DNA from: Neobacillus cucumis
Lineage (GTDB): Bacteria > Bacillota > Bacilli > Bacillales > Cytobacillaceae
Assembly: GCF_002860255.1 (NCBI RefSeq)
Contig: NZ_PGVE01000012.1
Location: 232,871-296,870 of the forward strand
Reading direction: 5' to 3'
DNA length: 64,000 bases
A model generated the notes under the pieces. It was given only the letters and a program-made list of their open reading frames with translations, ran no database searches and was not told the DNA's origin. Both the position numbers and the translations under genes were made by a program. Positions 38,204 to 47,299 of this stretch are shown here, piece by piece. The first letter of the stretch is position 1; each line of letters begins with the position of its first letter.

Positions 38204-39031
38204 TTACCCTTTAACTGAACCAGCAACAGCACCATGGACCATGTGTTTTTGTACAAACAACGAGAAGATAAACGGCGGCATCATGGCAAGAGTTGCCGCA
38301 GCAGTTAGGCTGCCCCAATCAGTCGAAAACTGTTGCATGAACATTTGAATACCAACAGGAATGGTCATTAAATCATCGCCTCGTAAAAACGTGCTGGCTA
38401 CTAAATACTCATTCCAAGAAAACAAGAATGAAAAAATTCCTACTGCTGCAATACCAGGTCCGGATAATGGGAGCGTAATCCGTAGAAAACTTTGAAGCCT
38501 AGAACAACCGTCAATCCATGAGGCCTCTTCCAATTCTTTAGGAATAGAATCAAAGAATCCTTTGTACATCCAGATTGCAAAGGGAAGGTTTCCTGTAATG
38601 TAAAGCAAAATGACGGACCAATACGTGTTTACGAGTCCTACATTTCGAAACATAATAAACAAAGGAATTAAGACAAGAATTCCCGGAAACATTTGCAAAA
38701 GGAGCAAGGATTGTGAGTATCCTGAAATAAACCTGGAACGATAACGAGACATGGCGTATCCGGCAAAGGCCGCGATAATAATACTAATTAAGGTACCAGA
38801 CAGTGCTACGATCAAACTGTTTTTGAAGTAAGCACCAAAGTTTGTGCTGGAACCTAGATGAATATAATTTGAGAATGTGATTTTGGAAGGGAGAATACTT
38901 TTTGATGACATAATCTCTGAAGTCGTTCGAAATGAATTTAAAAGCATGGTGATAATAGGAAAGTTGACCAAAATGGTAAGGACAACCATGACCCAAAACA
39001 GTACTATTTTTTTTCTTTTTTTGGAGTTCAT
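38204..39031 (-). CDS. ABC sugar importer permease, MalG type
   Basis: 275 residues, about six membrane segments. The EAA loop reads LEEASWIDGCSRLQSFLRIT and the end is GAVAGSVKG. I choose ATG 39031, seven bases after GGAGG; a TTG two codons earlier overlaps the stop of the partner permease. It forms the channel with the MalF-type protein. No ATPase gene nearby. Confidence 0.92.
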   Translation of the reverse strand: MNSKKRKKIVLFWVMVVLTILVNFPIITMLLNSFRTTSEIMSSKSILPSKITFSNYIHLGSSTNFGAYFKNSLIVALSGTLISIIIAAFAGYAMSRYRSRFISGYSQSLLLLQMFPGILVLIPLFIMFRNVGLVNTYWSVILLYITGNLPFAIWMYKGFFDSIPKELEEASWIDGCSRLQSFLRITLPLSGPGIAAVGIFSFLFSWNEYLVASTFLRGDDLMTIPVGIQMFMQQFSTDWGSLTAAATLAMMPPFIFSLFVQKHMVHGAVAGSVKG

Positions 39032-39033
39032 GA

Positions 39034-39969
39034 TCAATCCTCCATCGTCTCAGAATTTTTTTGCTGCTTGAGAAATACAAAAGCAATGACCATTAAAATA
39101 ATCAGTGTGATAATTGCGATGGCTGCACCGTAACCAACATTATTTGTCCCAAATGTCAATCGATAGGCTAAGATAATCAGATTTTCAGTACCATAATCCG
39201 GACCTCCCTGGGTCAACAGATAGATGGTATCAAAATCGTTTACCGACCAAATGGTCATAAGTATCCAACAGATAATCGTGACACCTTTTATATGAGGCAA
39301 AGTAATATAAAAGAATTTTTGCCATGAGGTGGCTCCATCAATATCAGCAGCTTCATATTGACTTTCGTCTGCACTTTGAAGGGCAGCAAGCAAGGAAAGC
39401 ATCATAAAAGGGAAACTTCTCCAAATTTTAATAATCGAGACGGATACAATTGCCCAGGTTTTATCTGCTAAAAATAGGATGGGATGGATATGAAACCAGC
39501 CGAGTACTTCATTTATCAGGCTTGTTTGATCTCCAATTAACCAACGCCAGCTGACAATCGAAACAATGGACGGAATAATCCAAGGCACTAATAATGCTAC
39601 ACGAAAGAATCCTCTGCCGAAAAAGTCCTGATTTAATATCATCGCGAGAATTAATCCGAATAAATAACTTCCCAAAACAGAAACAACTGAAAAAATCAAA
39701 CTAAATTGCAATGCATTCCAAAAATCCGGCATCTTTAGGACTTGTGTGAAGTTATGTAATCCTACAAAGGAACCCTGTTGAATCAGGTTTCCATTTCGGA
39801 CGCTGTAAACAAATCCAGAAAGTGTCGGGTATAAATTAATCAATAAAATCATCATGAGTGAAGGAAGGATAAAGGTAAAAGGTAACAGGTTTTTTTGCCG
39901 TTTAGGTCTCCGATTTCGTTTGTAAAGTTTTTCCTCCACTACAGTGGTCGAAGTATTAATATTTCCCAC
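39034..39969 (-). CDS. ABC sugar importer permease, MalF type
   Basis: 311 residues. Basic head (YKRNRRPKRQKN), about six membrane segments, EAA loop YEAADIDGATSWQKFFYITL, then TQGGPDYGTENLIIL. The annotated GTG at 39969 lies directly against AAAGGA, with no spacer. A rare ATT start at 39960 would have ideal spacing (8 bases after AAAGGAG). Either way the first membrane segment is unaffected. Confidence 0.9.
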   Translation of the reverse strand: MGNINTSTTVVEEKLYKRNRRPKRQKNLLPFTFILPSLMMILLINLYPTLSGFVYSVRNGNLIQQGSFVGLHNFTQVLKMPDFWNALQFSLIFSVVSVLGSYLFGLILAMILNQDFFGRGFFRVALLVPWIIPSIVSIVSWRWLIGDQTSLINEVLGWFHIHPILFLADKTWAIVSVSIIKIWRSFPFMMLSLLAALQSADESQYEAADIDGATSWQKFFYITLPHIKGVTIICWILMTIWSVNDFDTIYLLTQGGPDYGTENLIILAYRLTFGTNNVGYGAAIAIITLIILMVIAFVFLKQQKNSETMED

Positions 39970-39977
39970 TCCTTTCT

Positions 39978-40009
39978 ACAAGGAAGAAGCTTTTCATCTT
40001 CCTCCTTGT
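39978..40009 (-). promoter_or_regulatory. Intercistronic hairpin between binding-protein and permease genes
   Basis: 12-bp stem ACAAGGAAGAAG / CTTCCTCCTTGT with one mismatch, starting about 24 bases past the binding-protein stop. Equivalent in position to the hairpins at 6161-6193 and 49137-49163. Confidence 0.6.
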
Positions 40010-40032
40010 AATTAATAATTGCTCCATATACC

Positions 40033-41337
40033 TTACTGCTGCTGACTCATAATATTTTTAAAGGCGTTGTTTGCTTTATCAATGATGTCCTTACTATCCT
40101 TACCCATACTGATTTGTTGTGTCATGGTTTGCAGAAATCCTTGTCCTTCGACCGTATTTAATTCAGGGAATAGGGAAGCATTATGAAAAGCCGTCGTTTT
40201 TGCGATAGGAAGATATTTGTCAATAATAAACTTTACATCCTCGTTATTTTGGATATATGGATCTGCTTGGAAAGACTTGCGAATTGGCAACTGTCCTACA
40301 TGTCCTTCTGTCCATAGTCGCTTTTCATTCTTGGACCACCATGCCAAGAATTTTTTCGCTTCATCTGGGTATTTGGTTTGTTTATAAATCATAATGTTAT
40401 TGATCCAGTTAATCGTTCCTTGATCCCCATGTGGGCCGGTTAATGGAGTCAGAATACCGATTTTATCCTTTAGTTCGGGTAATGATTCTTTAAGACCTGG
40501 ACCATCGATTAGGATGGCTGCTTTACCTTGTGCGAAAGACTTTTGTGCATCTGCACCTTGCATTCCTGCACCGGCAGGGTTTAGTGATCCATCTTTTTGC
40601 ATATCTAAAAGGAAATTAACCGCTTCAAGGTTACGCGGATTAGTTAAATCCGGCTTACCATCTTTTGTAAATAATCCTCCGCCATTATTAATCATCAATG
40701 ACATGACATAATGAGAGCCGCCGGTGTCATTCGGCATGACTATTCCATAGTTACCATTTCCACTAAGCTTTTTCGCAGCTGTTCTAAGTTCATCCCATGT
40801 GGAAGGTAAAGTTGTGATTCCTGCTTTTTCAAATAGATCTTTTCGATAATAGATGACTCGAATATCATCGGCCCATGGCAATGCATAATAATGTCCATCA
40901 TACTTCATCGAATCAATGGAGCCTGGATAAAAGTCATTGACATCTACTGTATCTTTTTGAATGACATCATCAATTGGAAGGATCGCTCCCATTTGCGCAA
41001 ACTGGAATGCTTGGTATCCTGCTCCTGTACTAATATCAGGTGCAGAACCGGAGGCAATGGCTGTAGAGAAGGTTTGATACCAGTTGTTCCAAGGGGTAGA
41101 TTGATACTTTACATGAATTCCGGGGTTTTCTTTATTGAATTGATCAACTAGTTTCTTTGCCGTTTTTATATATTCAGGTGGTCCCCAAACCATATCCCAG
41201 AATTGAAGTTGAACAGGTTGTTTGCCGCCACTAGAAGAAGAAGCGGTTTCATCCGATCCCTTCGAACATGCTGCAAGCCAAGTTAAGGATAATAACAGTG
41301 CAATAAATACAGAAATCAGTTTTTTACTCTTTCTCAT
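40033..41337 (-). CDS. ABC importer sugar-binding lipoprotein (second system)
   Basis: 434 residues. Signal peptide with lipobox LAAC (Cys about residue 24), a Ser-rich linker, then a MalE-like fold: APDISTGAGYQAFQFAQMGA, ALPWADDIRVIYYRKDLFEK and KSFAQGKAAILIDGPGL are the classical family segments. The promoter region just upstream has two perfect LacI-type operators (41471-41484 and 41499-41512), and the LacI gene lies next to them. Ligand unknown. Confidence 0.92.
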   Translation of the reverse strand: MRKSKKLISVFIALLLSLTWLAACSKGSDETASSSSGGKQPVQLQFWDMVWGPPEYIKTAKKLVDQFNKENPGIHVKYQSTPWNNWYQTFSTAIASGSAPDISTGAGYQAFQFAQMGAILPIDDVIQKDTVDVNDFYPGSIDSMKYDGHYYALPWADDIRVIYYRKDLFEKAGITTLPSTWDELRTAAKKLSGNGNYGIVMPNDTGGSHYVMSLMINNGGGLFTKDGKPDLTNPRNLEAVNFLLDMQKDGSLNPAGAGMQGADAQKSFAQGKAAILIDGPGLKESLPELKDKIGILTPLTGPHGDQGTINWINNIMIYKQTKYPDEAKKFLAWWSKNEKRLWTEGHVGQLPIRKSFQADPYIQNNEDVKFIIDKYLPIAKTTAFHNASLFPELNTVEGQGFLQTMTQQISMGKDSKDIIDKANNAFKNIMSQQQ

Positions 41338-41470
41338 GTTTTCACCTCTTAAATTAATTTAATAGATTTATGTTTAAATAATTTAGTAAACTAATTTCTT
41401 GGTACTGAAAAGAGCTGATTAACTTGACCTTCCCCACTTATCATTCAAATAATCTCTATTGAACCAATCG

Positions 41471-41484
41471 TAAAAACGTTTACA
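41471..41484. promoter_or_regulatory. LacI-type operator O1
   Basis: TAAAAACGTTTACA. It lies upstream of the second binding-protein gene; an identical 14-mer follows 28 bases later. Confidence 0.65.
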
Positions 41485-41498
41485 TTTTTCTATAAAAA

Positions 41499-41512
41499 TA
41501 AAAACGTTTACA
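41499..41512. promoter_or_regulatory. LacI-type operator O2
   Basis: TAAAAACGTTTACA, identical to O1. A half-site TGTAAAC follows at 41540-41546. The 28-bp spacing is close to three helical turns. Confidence 0.65.
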
Positions 41513-41551
41513 TTTTTTATCAAAAAGTAAGTTTATCAATGTAAACTATCA

Positions 41552-42595
41552 TCATGACATACTTACCTGTGAGTTGCTATTTACTGCACCACAGCTCTCC
41601 CTTATGATTAATTTCATATCAAATACTAGAGTTTGAGGAGAAAGAATATCCCCTTTATTTTCAATTAGATTCAATAATAATTTTACAATGGCAGCGCCCA
41701 TTTCACCAATCGGCTGCTGAACGGTGGTAAGGGCCGGTTTAATCAATTGTGACATTTTGATATCATCATACCCCACTATTGCCATCTCCTCTGGAATCCT
41801 GATACCCATATTGTCTAAACACTGTATAGCCCCGAGAGCTATCATATCATTAGCACAAAAAGTTGCAGTAAACTTTTCGGGCGATTCCAGTAACTCTGAC
41901 ATAGCTTCATATCCAAATTGAAATGTGGGACTCCCTCTTTTAATGAGTGATTCAAAAACAGCTAATCCTTTGAGAGTATGAGCATTCCGATAACCCAATT
42001 CACGATCAGGGCTGAATAACGGCCCGCCTATATAGGCTATACGATTATGTCCAAGATCAATCAGGTGTTCGACTGCATCCAAGGCACCTCTTAGATGCAT
42101 TCCTCTCACCTTACTAATTCCAGGAATATTTTGGTCAAAGGCTACCAAAGGAATATCATAATCTATCAATTCATTAACCATTGGGTGATATCCATTCTTA
42201 TGAAAATCGTTATTGGTAGCATAGATGATCCCGTCAACTTTTCTTTGTATCAGGTTTCTAAAAAAGGCACTTTCCCTTTCTGCTGGATTATCCCAAGTAG
42301 ATGTTGCACAAAGTAAAACCGTATATCCAGCCTGCCATAATTCCTCCTGAATAACCTCTGAAACTGAGGACCAATATTCATTTGATAGAACAGGAACGAT
42401 TAATCCAATTGTCTTTGTTTCTTTCATAATCATTGTCCTTGCGATTTGATCGGGGTTAAAATTTAATTTCTTGATTGCTTCCTCTACTTTTTTACGGGTA
42501 GTTTCTTTCACACGATCCTTTTTATTTAAAACCCTTGAAACCGTTGCGATAGAAACACCTGCTTCGTTTGCAACATCTTTAATCGTTTTCTTCAT
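41552..42595 (-). CDS. LacI-family transcriptional regulator (first)
   Basis: 347 residues. The DNA-binding head is TIKDVANEAGVSIATVSRVL and the hinge helix NPDQIARTMI; the effector core has TKTIGLIVPVLSNEYWSS and AIVGYDDIKMSQLIKPALTT. The hinge and recognition helix fit operators with a central CG. Copies of TGTAAACGTTTWNA lie before it (42619), before the importer it precedes (41471, 41499) and before the dehydrogenase (43796, 44042), so it should repress all three and itself. The sugar effector is unknown. Confidence 0.9.
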   Translation of the reverse strand: MKKTIKDVANEAGVSIATVSRVLNKKDRVKETTRKKVEEAIKKLNFNPDQIARTMIMKETKTIGLIVPVLSNEYWSSVSEVIQEELWQAGYTVLLCATSTWDNPAERESAFFRNLIQRKVDGIIYATNNDFHKNGYHPMVNELIDYDIPLVAFDQNIPGISKVRGMHLRGALDAVEHLIDLGHNRIAYIGGPLFSPDRELGYRNAHTLKGLAVFESLIKRGSPTFQFGYEAMSELLESPEKFTATFCANDMIALGAIQCLDNMGIRIPEEMAIVGYDDIKMSQLIKPALTTVQQPIGEMGAAIVKLLLNLIENKGDILSPQTLVFDMKLIIRESCGAVNSNSQVSMS

Positions 42596-42618
42596 TTTTG
42601 CACCTTACCACTTCAGAA

Positions 42619-42632
42619 TGTAAACGTTTTTA
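42619..42632. promoter_or_regulatory. LacI-type operator O3 (autoregulation)
   Basis: TGTAAACGTTTTTA, the reverse complement of O1/O2, 23 bases upstream of the first LacI gene. Confidence 0.6.
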
Positions 42633-42763
42633 CTATGTTTTTATTTTATATCTAATTATTGGTAAAGTCAATAAATTCAGAAAATAACAAAAAAATAAAT
42701 AAGTCTATCAACTATTGCTTCATTTTTTAATGATGATATGCTTTATACTATTCCCAACTTCTA

Positions 42764-43720
42764 TTAATGCATTTTGATTATTCCTTTAATAAAGCCTTCC
42801 GGTTTATTTTTCAAATCTTCATATGCCCGATCTACCTCATCTAAGCTGTATGTATGGGTAACTAAATCTTTCATATTAAATTTTTTATTTTGAATAAGTT
42901 TCATAATTGATTCCATTGCTTTTAAATGAATGTATTCTCTACGCTCATGGGCATTAATTACTGTAATTGCTTTCCAATTCCAAAAATCCATATTTATATT
43001 TCTATTTCCATTATTGCTTTGATGGTATCCTACAATGGATAATACACCATGAGCCCCCGCCATTTCCCCTGCTAATTGAAGTGCATCTGGAGAGCCGCTA
43101 GCTTCCACGCTAACATCAACACCTTGACCGATTTCATCCCATTCAAGGACCTTATATTTTGGTTCAATTTGATCAGGAAATACTGCCTCATCGGCCCCAA
43201 AACTTAAGGCATGATCAAGACCCTCTTGCCGAACGTCAACGGCGATAATTTTTCCTGCTCCCTTTAATTTCATCAATTGCAGGAAACCAAGTCCCATAAA
43301 CCCAGTTCCGACGATAGAAATGGTATCTCCCAGTCTAACAGGAGTACGATCAGCACCACTGACTAAACAGGATAAAGGCTCACCAATTCCTTCAATATCG
43401 TCTAGTCCATCTGGAACTTTTACCAATTGCTTATAATCCGATTTAGTATATTCAGCAAATCCTTTTTGAAATAATCCGGTAACCCGGTCTCCTTTTTTAA
43501 ATCCTATTACCTGGTCCCCTACCTCTTCAATAATTCCGATTGGCTCATGTCCCAAGATCCTTTTTGCAGTCTCATCCATACCATTACTCCATGGATAAGC
43601 TTCAGACATACAAACACCACATATCAACACCTTTATTAATACTTCTGTAGCCCCAATTTCAGGCATTGGCATTTCTATTACTCTGCTTTTTCCAGGACCA
43701 ATAAGAATACTAGCTTTCAT
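42764..43720 (-). CDS. Zinc-type medium-chain dehydrogenase (sorbitol/threonine dehydrogenase-like)
   Basis: 318 residues, shorter than the usual 340-350. The catalytic zinc ligands are visible: CGVCMSEAYP (Cys) and GHEPIGIIEEVGDQV (His-Glu). The Rossmann loop is ISIVGTGFMGLGFLQLM. The structural-zinc loop with four cysteines is absent, as in some bacterial inositol- or sugar-dehydrogenase-like members. Start chosen at ATG 43720; a GTG four codons earlier is part of the ribosome binding site TAGGAGTG. It oxidises a secondary alcohol of a polyol or sugar, inferred. Two LacI-type operators precede it. Confidence 0.85.
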   Translation of the reverse strand: MKASILIGPGKSRVIEMPMPEIGATEVLIKVLICGVCMSEAYPWSNGMDETAKRILGHEPIGIIEEVGDQVIGFKKGDRVTGLFQKGFAEYTKSDYKQLVKVPDGLDDIEGIGEPLSCLVSGADRTPVRLGDTISIVGTGFMGLGFLQLMKLKGAGKIIAVDVRQEGLDHALSFGADEAVFPDQIEPKYKVLEWDEIGQGVDVSVEASGSPDALQLAGEMAGAHGVLSIVGYHQSNNGNRNINMDFWNWKAITVINAHERREYIHLKAMESIMKLIQNKKFNMKDLVTHTYSLDEVDRAYEDLKNKPEGFIKGIIKMH

Positions 43721-43795
43721 TTTATTTCTCACTCCTATATTTCTTCTAGATTTAATCCTTATTTACTACTATCTGGAACGATATTTAAGCAAAAA

Positions 43796-43809
43796 TCTAA
43801 ACGTTTACA
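43796..43809. promoter_or_regulatory. LacI-type operator O4
   Basis: TCTAAACGTTTACA, upstream of the zinc-type dehydrogenase. Confidence 0.6.
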
Positions 43810-44041
43810 TTTTGCATAAAATATCATATAACTCAATCTCCCTTATATATACTTGATCTTTTCCAAATCCACATTTGAACAATACTATTTTCATTTATAA
43901 GTCAATGTATATTCGCCCAACATGTATTTTATGATTAGCACGAAACTAGAATTTCACTGTTTTAAATAGACTATATCAACACTTCCTTTCAAAAGATTAA
44001 GCAAAGAATGGATAACACAAAAAATATTTCAACTACGTTTG

Positions 44042-44055
44042 TGTAAACGTTTTTA
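44042..44055. promoter_or_regulatory. LacI-type operator O5
   Basis: TGTAAACGTTTTTA, identical to O3, in the same divergent region. Confidence 0.6.
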
Positions 44056-44251
44056 TTTTTTATTTAACATGCATCAATACTATTTGTCAATGTTTTTTGA
44101 ATACTTTGATTTTTTGGATAATAATAATTTAAACGAAGTTTTTAGTATGATCCAGTAGGATGCTATAAGCTAAAACTATATAAATGTTTGCCGTAAATTC
44201 GCCTTGAAATGGCTCTGGTTTAAACCTTTTTTTGATAAATTATTCATTTTA

Positions 44252-44265
44252 TGAAACCGGTTACA
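44252..44265. promoter_or_regulatory. Operator of the second LacI type
   Basis: TGAAACCGGTTACA, a near-perfect palindrome with central CCGG, about 60 bases upstream of the second LacI gene. It resembles the sites at 50706 and 50836 more than O1-O5. Confidence 0.6.
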
Positions 44266-44324
44266 TATATATTTATATAACACTCATAAATTTATGAAAA
44301 AGGGTTTATTAAAAGGAGAAAACT

Positions 44325-45341
44325 ATGGCCACCATTCGAGATGTAGCAAAGTTAGCAAGCGTTTCCGTAGCTACCGTGTCACGAGTCATTAATAAAAATG
44401 GGTATGTAAATAAACAGACAGAAATAAAAGTGTTAGAAAGCATGAAGCTATTAAATTATAAACCGCACACCATAGCTCGTGCATTGTCCAATAAGCAAAC
44501 CTATACGCTGGCTCTAATTTTACCGGATATTACAAATCCTTTTTTTCCAGAGCTCGCCCGAGCCATTGAAGATACGGCTACAAAGTTTGGTTATTCTCTC
44601 ATTCTAGCTAATTCTGACAGCAATAAAGAAAAAACAACCAGTTATATTGAATCACTAACTAATCGATATGTGGATGGAATTATTTTTGCTTCCCATGAAC
44701 TTTCTTTAGATAAAATAAATCAAATTAAAGATTCAGGAATCCCAATGGCTACTTTAGACCGAGCTGTTAATTTGAAGGGGCTCCCCTCCATTGGTGTTCA
44801 AAATTATGAAGGAGGGATTATGGCAGTAAAACACTTGCTATCAATGGGCTGCTCAAAAATCGGACATATATGTGGACCCATTTATTATCATACCTCCATC
44901 GAGCGGTATAAAGGATATGTTGATGCTTTAGAAGATATAAATCAATTCCACCCTTCATATGTAGTACAAGGAGACTTTTCAATAGAAAGCGGTTTTGAAA
45001 TGGCAAATCGCCTTTTAAGTAATCACCCGGAAATAGATGGAATATTTGCTGCTAATGATTTAATGGCAGTTGGAGCACTTAAGGCTTTAATTCGGTTAAA
45101 AAAGAAAATCCCGGAAGAGGTTGCCTTGATTGGGTTTGACGGTATTTCCATTACCAGTCAAATGGAGCCTGAAATCAGCACGATTGCCCAACCGATTTAC
45201 CAAATAGGGGCTATGGCCGTAAATTGCTTAATTGATCAAATTCAAAAAAAGATCCCCTGCGAGCAGAGTGGTCAAGAGTTGGAATTAAAATTGGTGGCTC
45301 GGGCATCCACGTTAAAAAGTAAAGGCCATTCCTCCATTTAA
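44325..45341 (+). CDS. LacI-family transcriptional regulator (second)
   Basis: 338 residues. DNA-binding head TIRDVAKLASVSVATVSRVI, hinge KPHTIARALSN, effector core ALILPDITNPFFPELARAIE and VALIGFDGISITSQMEPEIS. The latter is typical of ribose/purine-type repressors (RbsR/CcpA branch). Strong RBS AAAAGGAG. It is convergent with the nucleoside hydrolase operon, and operators matching the site before this gene occur upstream of the third binding-protein gene. Control of that operon by a ribosyl or nucleoside-derived effector is inferred. Confidence 0.9.
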   Translation: MATIRDVAKLASVSVATVSRVINKNGYVNKQTEIKVLESMKLLNYKPHTIARALSNKQTYTLALILPDITNPFFPELARAIEDTATKFGYSLILANSDSNKEKTTSYIESLTNRYVDGIIFASHELSLDKINQIKDSGIPMATLDRAVNLKGLPSIGVQNYEGGIMAVKHLLSMGCSKIGHICGPIYYHTSIERYKGYVDALEDINQFHPSYVVQGDFSIESGFEMANRLLSNHPEIDGIFAANDLMAVGALKALIRLKKKIPEEVALIGFDGISITSQMEPEISTIAQPIYQIGAMAVNCLIDQIQKKIPCEQSGQELELKLVARASTLKSKGHSSI

Positions 45342-45355
45342 TGGAAGAATGGCCT
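45323..45355. terminator. Terminator overlapping the end of the second LacI gene
   Basis: Stem AGGCCATTC / GAATGGCCT, with an inner TCCATT/AATGGA stem; the LacI stop codon (45339-45341) lies in the loop. It can serve the convergent nucleoside hydrolase gene too. Confidence 0.75.
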
Positions 45356-45371
45356 CTATTATATATCTCGA

Positions 45372-46292
45372 TTATTTGTGCAAAGCCAACTTCATAAACA
45401 AGTCTTTAAAAACTGCATCTCGATTTATGAAGGATGCATACCGCATAAAATGTCTGGACGAATCAAAACTCCAAGTGTATTGATCCGTTAAAATGGGGCT
45501 GTGAACAAGTTCTGTAGTTACAGCATCATCCAGAACAAGATAAGCGATCGTCGAAATATCCCAAATTACCCTAGAATAACCAAAATGATCATTATGGCAA
45601 TTTTTAAATCGATCAACAAGGAAGTCTCCAATTTTTCCATGGCCGCTCACATATTGCTCCATCTCAGGCAATGTGGTTAACAAATGGGAAGCAACGCCCA
45701 TACAAGGAATCTGCACTAAAGGAACTCCACTGTCAAAGATAACTTTGGACGATAGAATATCCTGACGCAAGTTAAATTCTTTTGTATCGGGCCAATGGAA
45801 AGCATGCCCCCCTAGCCAAACCACCACAATTTTTTCAATAATGCTTGGTTCTATTAATAATGCAGATGCAATGTTGGTAATCGCCCCGATTGAAACCACA
45901 TATAAAGGATCATCTTTGTCCGATTTCATAGCTCTTTCTACCAAATCTAAGGCTGCTTCAGTTCTATATGGTTGATTTACATCAGTCAAAAATGCTCTTG
46001 AACCCTTAAACACAAAATTTTTCGATGAAATATTTAGTCGGTCCAAAATCCTTAGGATTTCATCATAACTTTTTTCCATCCCGTCTTCAGGACCTGTGGA
46101 AAGCTCATTATCAAAAGGGGCGGCATAAATGGCTTCTACATCCAATTTATCTTTAGATTGCAGCGCATACACAATTGCAAATTGGTCATCGATTTCATTA
46201 AACGTATCTGTATCAAGTACCATGCGAATTTTCTTATTTGGCTTTTGAAGTCTTTTTACTAATTTGTCGGCATTAATTTGAGGGAACTTCAT
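45372..46292 (-). CDS. Nucleoside hydrolase (IUNH family)
   Basis: 306 residues. The N-terminal calcium-binding motif reads LDTDTFNEIDD at 26-36, a two-residue variant of the usual DTDxGxDD. YVVSIGAITNIASALLIEPS and VVWLGGHAFHWP are family core segments. The enzyme hydrolyses the N-glycosidic bond of a ribonucleoside or related riboside to free ribose. I start at ATG 46292 (MKFPQINADK), seven bases after AAAGGAGTG; the longer frame would overlap ribokinase. Cytosolic. Fits a pathway with the ribokinase just upstream and the importer. Confidence 0.88.
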   Translation of the reverse strand: MKFPQINADKLVKRLQKPNKKIRMVLDTDTFNEIDDQFAIVYALQSKDKLDVEAIYAAPFDNELSTGPEDGMEKSYDEILRILDRLNISSKNFVFKGSRAFLTDVNQPYRTEAALDLVERAMKSDKDDPLYVVSIGAITNIASALLIEPSIIEKIVVVWLGGHAFHWPDTKEFNLRQDILSSKVIFDSGVPLVQIPCMGVASHLLTTLPEMEQYVSGHGKIGDFLVDRFKNCHNDHFGYSRVIWDISTIAYLVLDDAVTTELVHSPILTDQYTWSFDSSRHFMRYASFINRDAVFKDLFMKLALHK

Positions 46293-46342
46293 TTCTAACA
46301 CTCCTTTTATTTTTTTTACTTTATATATGGAAATCTTGCTAT

Positions 46343-47284
46343 CTAGCAATTGATCCCATTACGTCTATTGTTATCTTTTAAAAACAATTCAATCTCTTCC
46401 CTGTGGGGAATCGATCCTTGAGCGCCATTACGTGTGACTGAGATAGCTGCTGCAGCAGAAGCAAATCTCAAACAATCTTGTTTTGGTAGATTCATGGCAC
46501 TGGTGACGGTAAATACTCCAATAAATGTATCTCCGGCTGCGGTGGTGTCCACAGCTTCAACACAATAGGCACTAGTAAAAATATATTCACCATTTTGGTC
46601 TAAATACAGGGAGCCTTTTTCACCTAGTGTTATGATGACTTCCCTGACCCCTGAATCAAGCAGCTTTTCTGCGGCTTTTCTGGCTGTTGGTTCATCAAGA
46701 ACTTTGAAGTCGGTAATAGTTTCTGCTTCCGTTTCGTTTAATATAAGAACATCGATGTGCCTAAGAATGTTTTCTTCCATTGCAATAGCCGGGGCAGGGT
46801 TCAAAACCACTCGAATCCCAACAGAATGTGCAAGTTCGATTAAGTATCTAGTAGTCTCCCAAGGAATTTCATTTTGGAGCAAAATGGTATGAGAAGTTTT
46901 AATTACTTCACTTAATTTTAACAGGTCTTGCTTGAATAATTTGGCATTGGAACCCTCAGATAAAACAATTTGATTTTCACCTGACAAATCCACCGTAATA
47001 AAAGCAATACCTGATTGGTCTTTTTTTGTCAAAATATTCGAAGTGTCCAAACCCATACTTTGGAAATTCACCAACAATTTTTGTCCAATCTCATCCTCAC
47101 CTACAGCTCCTATCATAGTTACGCTGCCTCCCGCCAAAAAGGCAGCAATCGCCTGATTCGCTCCCTTGCCTCCTGGATTATAGGCGGTTTTCAATCCTTT
47201 AAGCGTTTCTCCCGGTAACGGGAGTCTAGGAACATGGGTTACGATATCCATATTGATGCTGCCAATGACAGTGATACGTCTCAT
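46343..47284 (-). CDS. rbsK: Ribokinase-like PfkB sugar kinase
   Basis: 313 residues. The PfkB signature 1 is TAYNPGGKGANQAIAAFLAG at ~35-54; signature 2 VDTTAAGDTFIGVF near 245 has the catalytic Asp. NMDIVTHVPRLPLPGET at the N-terminus is the ribokinase-type substrate loop. It phosphorylates the ribose released by the downstream nucleoside hydrolase. Start at ATG 47284, just after GAGGTGGGGT. Part of a five-gene operon with ABC transporter genes upstream. Confidence 0.88.
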   Translation of the reverse strand: MRRITVIGSINMDIVTHVPRLPLPGETLKGLKTAYNPGGKGANQAIAAFLAGGSVTMIGAVGEDEIGQKLLVNFQSMGLDTSNILTKKDQSGIAFITVDLSGENQIVLSEGSNAKLFKQDLLKLSEVIKTSHTILLQNEIPWETTRYLIELAHSVGIRVVLNPAPAIAMEENILRHIDVLILNETEAETITDFKVLDEPTARKAAEKLLDSGVREVIITLGEKGSLYLDQNGEYIFTSAYCVEAVDTTAAGDTFIGVFTVTSAMNLPKQDCLRFASAAAAISVTRNGAQGSIPHREEIELFLKDNNRRNGINC

Positions 47285-47299
47285 ACCCCACCTCAACTC

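Larger units (their letters stand above)
43721..44324. other. Long divergent promoter region with operators
   Basis: About 600 bases between the dehydrogenase (minus) and the second LacI gene (plus). It contains two TGTAAACGTTTWNA-type operators and one TGAAACCGGTTACA operator, so both LacI proteins may act here. No ORF seen. Confidence 0.6.
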
